Assembly: GCA_030562195.1 (NCBI GenBank)
Contig: CM060199.1
Location: forward strand, 20,356,338 to 20,420,337
DNA length: 64,000 nucleotides
DNA from: Nipponacmea schrenckii
Taxonomy: Eukaryota > Mollusca > Gastropoda > Lottiidae
Direction of reading: 5' to 3'
Positions 61,301 through 64,000 of the stretch are shown here, piece by piece. The position numbers and the translations under genes are program-made. A model generated the notes under the pieces. That model ran no database searches, was not told the origin of the DNA, and saw nothing but the letters and a program-made list of their open reading frames with translations. The number at the start of each line of letters is the position of its first letter. Positions within the stretch are counted from its first letter, which is position 1.

Positions 61301-61594
61301 TCTGAAAGTAACGTTATCAGAGTATGGTTACCATTCTGGTTAAAGTCGTATTTTTGCTGCAAAAAAGGGGTGCACACTATATGTAGAAAAATGAATTTTT
61401 CCCAATTTCGTGGAGGCAAGGAAGGGGTGCACATTATACATGCTAGTGCACTATATTCGGAATTATACGGTATATAGTAACTTACTGTTTTTCAATGACA
61501 GATAAATCTGCTTTATTCTTGACTGAAGATACAAGCTGATAGTTATATCCAGCAGTTACAACAGCCTGCTTAATGACATTCATATCACTTATCT
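35582..61594 (-). CDS. MTIF2: Mitochondrial translation initiation factor IF-2, 13 exons, N-terminus missing
   Basis: MTIF2 is the GTPase that brings fMet-tRNA to the mitochondrial small subunit and promotes subunit joining. Exons 5' to 3': 61486-61594, 60552-60709, 59920-60096, 59642-59691, 57815-57904, 57261-57382, 56692-56770, 55271-55396, 53331-53559, 40174-40311, 38605-38769, 36799-36939, 35582-35754. All junctions are GT-AG and keep one frame for about 585 codons to a TGA. The product follows vertebrate MTIF2 in order: end of the N-domain, G domain, domain II, helical linker, domain III and C-terminal domains, finishing IDWNPGF. The first exon shown starts mid-codon after an AG acceptor. 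No presequence or N-domain exon is found up to 64000. The gene is large because of satellite-filled introns, especially intron 40312-53330. Confidence 0.96.
35830..36735. repeat. 19-bp satellite in MTIF2 last-but-one intron
   Basis: About 47 copies of ACCACATATTTATACATGA with scattered substitutions. It ends some 65 bp from the exon at 36799. Confidence 0.95.
37060..38565. repeat. 47-bp satellite in MTIF2 intron
   Basis: About 30 copies; landmarks AATTCCAATCATGATCAGTA, TGATGTGGATTCAGAATAAA. Open frames through the array are by-products of a unit close to a multiple of three with few stops. Confidence 0.95.
38800..38975. repeat. Short degenerate array (AAGGTGAAATTCAAG)n
   Basis: Six or so irregular copies of AAGGTGAAATTCAAGTAC-like units of 25-30 bp. 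Confidence 0.6.
39130..40115. repeat. About 120-bp diverged repeats followed by a 46-bp satellite
   Basis: 39130-39650 has three or four diverged copies with AATCCATAAAGAATT and ATCATCATAATG-like motifs. 39660-40115 has about ten 44-46 bp units (GAGTACAATGTACTAATTTC, TGATGTAGCTTGTATGAATC). 39382-39824 recurs exactly at 41650-42092. Confidence 0.9.
40735..42935. repeat. 20-bp satellite with 60-bp higher-order unit (MTIF2 intron 9, first block)
   Basis: Monomer AGACTCAACTTTATAGCCAC. From about 41220 three monomer types alternate (CAGCTTTATAGCAAC, TTAACTTTATACCCAC, CTCAACTCTATAGCCAC), giving a 60-bp higher-order unit. Interrupted at 41650-42182 by a copy of the upstream 39382-39824 region. The satellite resumes at 50510. 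Confidence 0.95.
41650..42182. repeat. Exact copy of 39382-39824 inside the satellite, with deletion-decayed end
   Basis: 443 bp (41650-42092) are identical to 39382-39824 at a constant offset of 2268. 42093-42182 then follow the same 46-bp satellite but with many single-base losses. The satellite after it (42183-42638) repeats 41192-41649 with about two differences. Confidence 0.9.
42950..46790 (+). mobile_element. CR1/L2-like LINE, degenerate, split by an about 2.2-kb insertion
   Basis: Non-LTR reverse transcriptase remnants. The first part (to about 43700) has [47 protein letters not shown] and [18 protein letters not shown]. The second part (from about 45885) resumes with FEDDTHL (a mutated YADDTHL catalytic box), [24 protein letters not shown] and [10 protein letters not shown], ending ATLWNS. 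An in-frame stop interrupts the first part near 43207. The YADD box is broken where about 2.2 kb is inserted (about 43690-45880), so the copy is dead. A (TTA)n tail follows near 46820. Confidence 0.88.
43700..45880. other. Insertion inside the LINE, unidentified
   Basis: AT-rich DNA with no recognisable protein. Contains G-runs (44420-44435), C-runs (45366-45380) and, at its right end (about 45480-45840), three or four diverged repeats of about 100 bp (TGTGTATTTTAAAAC). Other open frames are short and without motifs. Confidence 0.4.
46830..50470. repeat. Two diverged copies of an about 1.7-2 kb repeat
   Basis: Copy 1 (about 46830-48800) and copy 2 (about 48815-50470) share landmarks in order: GCGTTTTTTCAACTTCTAC, ACTTCCGGTTT with TTATTCGCT, CCGGAAG with GCCG, a CACTTCCGGTTTT-like site, AAAGAGCTCT with CACGT, TTCTACTAACTGTGCGT, and TTTTGATTTTGAT. 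Both are edged by CGCACTGC. No long ORF. Probably a non-autonomous transposon family; the type is unknown. Confidence 0.65.
50505..53180. repeat. 20-bp satellite, second block (MTIF2 intron 9)
   Basis: About 130 copies of AGCAACCGATTCAACTTTAT, the same family as 40735-42935 but a simpler monomer type. From about 52080 monomers lose single bases at high rate (AACGATTCAACTTT, GAACCATTCAAC). Confidence 0.95.
53331..57904 (-). CDS. MTIF2: MTIF2 exons for G5, domain II and helical linker
   Basis: Exon 57815-57904 ends in VVPISALN, the G5 SAL motif. Exon 57261-57382 has [18 protein letters not shown]. Exon 56692-56770 has [16 protein letters not shown], the start of the domain II beta-barrel. Exon 55271-55396 ends [17 protein letters not shown]. 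Exon 53331-53559 is the charged linker helix ([13 protein letters not shown]) and begins domain III. At the 57261/56770 junction the protein reads NKGRVATAL, two residues shorter than the usual K-G-R-G-x-V-x-T; either a real deletion or a misplaced splice site. Confidence 0.93.
53750..55035. repeat. Helitron/pearl-like repeat, GTGGGCGTAT family (MTIF2 intron 8)
   Basis: Starts GGTTGCCTAGCAAAATACGCCCAC. It has seven or eight units with AAGTCAAGTGCAATAACTCA, CATTCAAATC and TCTCTATCGCGTTCACAAG, and ends GACAGACAGGGGTGACTAC then AATGTGGGCGTATAAAAATT. Confidence 0.75.
55422..56340. repeat. Two truncated, abutting GTGGGCGTAT-family elements (MTIF2 intron 7)
   Basis: One starts GGTTGCCTAGCAAGATACGCCCAC at 55422. 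A second begins AGATAGCTTGCAAGGCAAGG at about 55763 in the same orientation. Both have family core units, but neither has the GTGGGCGTAT end. Confidence 0.65.
57905..58273. other. MTIF2 intron 4, left part
   Basis: AT-rich, with two diverged direct copies of a segment around AATATATTGAATAT and GTCATAAA (about 58015-58080 and 58190-58260). No gene is seen. Confidence 0.4.
58274..58782. mobile_element. Fold-back MITE with about 205-bp terminal inverted repeats
   Basis: Left arm 58274-58477 (TATGGAAGGGAATAGCTTCC ... ATATTACTAAAA) pairs with 58576-58782 at high identity; the spacer is about 98 bp. No ORF. High arm identity suggests recent insertion or arm homogenisation. Confidence 0.88.
58783..59641. 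other. MTIF2 intron 4, right part
   Basis: AT-rich. Contains AAAATGGCGGCCAATATGGC and CCGGAAGTTACG motifs that recall the repeat family at 46830-50470. No gene is seen. Confidence 0.4.
59642..61594 (-). CDS. MTIF2: MTIF2 exons for the N-domain end and G domain (G1-G4)
   Basis: Exon 61486-61594 encodes [20 protein letters not shown] and a linker, the end of the IF2 N-domain region. Exon 60552-60709 has the P-loop GHVDHGKTT (G1) and [10 protein letters not shown] (G2/switch I). Exon 59920-60096 has [10 protein letters not shown] (G3) and [15 protein letters not shown]. Exon 59642-59691 (50 nt) carries NKMD (G4). All GTP-binding and hydrolysis residues, including the His after DTPG, are present, so an active GTPase is expected. 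Confidence 0.96.
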
Positions 61595-61646
61595 CTGTAT
61601 TAAAAAAAATCAAAAGTGGCATTTCAATTGGCCTTTTTTGTTCAAT

Positions 61647-61890
61647 ATCCATTTCCTATAGCACAGCGGTTAAAGCGTTGGTCTGAAAATGTCGGAGGTG
61701 AGTTCCAATCTCGATCAGTGTGTGAAAGTTCAATGACCTTGAATAAGTCATCTTTACTCATAATTCCAGTCCACCCAGCTGTAAATGGGTACGGATAATC
61801 CGGGAAAAATCAATCCCAAGAGGTTTGGCCAAGGACCAGCTGGTAGAAAGGATCCCTGTCAGGGCGGAATCCTCTAATTCACATGTACTT
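61647..61890 (+). mobile_element. tRNA-derived SINE, copy 2 (upstream of the first visible MTIF2 exon)
   Basis: A-box-like TAGCACAGCGGTTAAAGCG (from 61659), B-box-like GGTGAGTTCCAATCTC (61697-61712), the same central block as the copy at 4390-4645, and a tail with AGGATCCCTGTCAGGGCGGA. Box spacing is as in tRNA, but the stem partners are gone. Confidence 0.8.
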
Positions 61891-62339
61891 CACATTAAAT
61901 AGCTTGAGTTGCAAGGCTTTTTCTGCTAAAGCTTTATTTCCTTTCAAAGATCTTGCCATATTCAGTCAAGGGGAATGTCATATAGAAATGAAAAGATCTA
62001 TATTTTAGGATATCAACTTAAGTTCACAGTTAAGGATCCTGTCTACCCAGCTGGTCAAAAATAATATCATGACATAAAGAACCAACAATCTAACTGCTGT
62101 GCTATAAAATCCAACTTTCTAGTATCAGACAAATTATGAAAATTTCTTAGTTCAATATAGTACCAACCGCAAATCAAACCCAGAATATGCTTAATGATGA
62201 TAATGAATAAGAGTCTATATACTAGAATAAAGATGAAATAATGTGACCTACTTGCATTACTATCCAAATATAGAGAGCTAGTATGAATTGACATCAATAT
62301 AACAAACAATTCATCTGAAAATTAATGAAAACTTTATTC

Positions 62340-63055
62340 ATTGTTAGGGGTAAAGTGTTATTATGGTTATACAGTGAAACCCCTATTATAGTTATACAGT
62401 GAAACCCCTATTATAGTTATACAGTGAAACCCCTATTATGTTTATACAGTGAAACCCCTATTATAGTTATACAGTGAAACCTCTATTATAGTTATACAGT
62501 TAAACCTCTATTATGGTTATTCAGTAAAACACCTATTATAGTTATACAGTGAAACCTCTATTGTGGTTATACAGTGATCCCATTTTATAGTTATGCAGTG
62601 AAACCCATATTATAGTTATACAGTGAAACCCCTATTATAGTTATACAGTAAAACCTCTATTATAGTTATACAGTGAAACCTCTATTATAGTTATACAGCG
62701 AAACCTCTATTGTAGTGAAACCCCTATTATAGTTATACAGTGAAACCTCTATTATAGTTATACAGTAAAACCTCTATTATAGTAATACAGTGAAAACTCT
62801 ATTATTGTTATACAGTGAAACCCCTATTATAGTTATACAGTAAAACCTCTATTATAGTTATACAGTGAAACCTCTATTATAGTTATAAAGTGAAACCTCT
62901 ATTATAGCTATACAGTGAAACCTCTATTATAGTCATACAGTGAAACCTCTATTATAGTTATACAGTGAAACCTCTATTATAGTTATACAGTGAAAACTCT
63001 ATTATAGTTATACAGTGAAACCTCTATTATAGTTATACAGTGAAACATCTCTAAC
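62340..63055. repeat. 25-bp satellite
   Basis: About 28 copies of AGTTATACAGTGAAACCCCT plus ATTAT, with C/T variation in the ACCCCT/ACCTCT part. Confidence 0.95.
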
Positions 63056-64000
63056 CAGGCAAGCTGTGATAAATGCAGGTTTGGAGGGGTTACAAGTTTA
63101 CCGAAATTGTAATTAATTGGGTTAGTGATAAATCAGCAAGTGTCGTATTTATCTTTCATGCCGTCAACTGATTAAGGGGGTTGACAACCCAATTTCAATC
63201 AAGAAACGAATAAAGTTGATATCCATTCTATTTGGCATTTAAAAAAAACTCATTTAGTAAAAATTTTAGCTCAATCGCTTCAGTAGTTTGTGAGATATCG
63301 ATCCGTAAAGATAATCTATTTATAGAACACAATGGGGTAATCCTCTATGTAGACGTACAAATTATGTTGTCAGTTGACATTTTTAAGTACTACGTCCTCA
63401 GCTAAATAAACCTTTTCTATGTTTGTCATTCAGATTTGTATTGGGGGAAATCCTGAAGTTACGTGATGTCCCATAAATCATTACGTCACATGTAAACATG
63501 ATTGGTGGGTAGAAGTGTTTTGACATGTGCTAATCCATTGTTTTAGCACTCCAATTATGTGGTTATCGGTGCATATCAATGCCTAAAAGGTGCTTAAAGA
63601 TTTCTACAGCATGAAAGATAATCTTTTAACAACATCATCGTTAATTACGTAAGGTTTACATGTGTTTGTAAAATGTTGAAAAAAACTGCCATTTTTCCAA
63701 AAGCATATCTCGCTTACAATTTATCCGATTTTTACAAACTTTGGTTTCGGCTAAAGATAACGATGTCCTCTATAACCTAACGTTGGCTTTTTTTTTATAA
63801 AATGAATAGTTTTTTAAAAATTCAATTTTTCGTAAATGAACACGCAAAATTTTTATTCTATCAATATCTTCAAAACAAAACAAAATTTTCCAAAAAGCTA
63901 AATTAATATTGTAGAGATACATGTAGACTTGTGTTGTGCAAAATTTCAAACTTTTATATTAAATAGTCTAGTAGATATGCTAATTTTAAGGGAATAATTG
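63056..64000. other. Right edge, no feature recognised
   Basis: AT-rich with no exon of the MTIF2 N-domain that I can recognise and no obvious repeat. MTIF2 5' exons probably lie beyond the window. Confidence 0.4.

Overview
The window is animal nuclear DNA, most likely from a mollusc. The genes have phase-consistent GT-AG introns and the host proteins have clear animal homologues. The introns carry repeat families of a mollusc type: elements ending in a GTGGGCGTAT hairpin with internal units of about 155-165 bp, tRNA-derived SINEs, a CR1/L2-like LINE and a tyrosine-recombinase retrotransposon. The species call is inference; no search was run.

Layout. (1) 1-1584, minus: the first two coding exons of a vasohibin (tubulin carboxypeptidase); the catalytic part lies left of the window. 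(2) 3101-4963, plus: a complete four-exon ERG28 (sterol C4-demethylation scaffold), head to head with vasohibin. (3) 6610-15103 and 24803-31527, minus: two tandem copies (A and B) of an eight-exon gene that I cannot name. Its product has a signal peptide, a PAN/apple-like exon and a long coiled coil. Copy A has an extra Lys-rich tail (685 aa); copy B stops early in exon 8 (500 aa) because its tail is frame-disrupted. Both copies keep a promoter block with a perfect CRE and a near-consensus RFX X-box. (4) 15374-20065, plus: an apparently intact PAT/Ngaro-type DIRS-order retrotransposon with split direct repeats (A1-ORFs-B1-A2-B2), inserted next to the copy A promoter. (5) 20112-24500 and 31730-35480: repeats and fold-back elements. 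(6) 35582-61594, minus: 13 exons of MTIF2 (mitochondrial initiation factor IF-2), complete at the C-terminus, with the N-terminal exons missing or beyond the window.

MTIF2 introns are filled with tandem arrays of 19, 20/60, 25, 46 and 47 bp units. One 13-kb intron (40312-53330) holds a 20-bp satellite split by about 7.6 kb of transposon-derived DNA. Parts of that intron (41650-42640 and 52080-53170) look like assembly problems: a block repeats exactly and is followed by deletion-only decay.

The genes do not form a pathway. The most novel item is the duplicated secreted PAN/coiled-coil gene: recent tandem duplication, a signal peptide found only by moving the start upstream, diverged C-termini, and a young retrotransposon next to one promoter.
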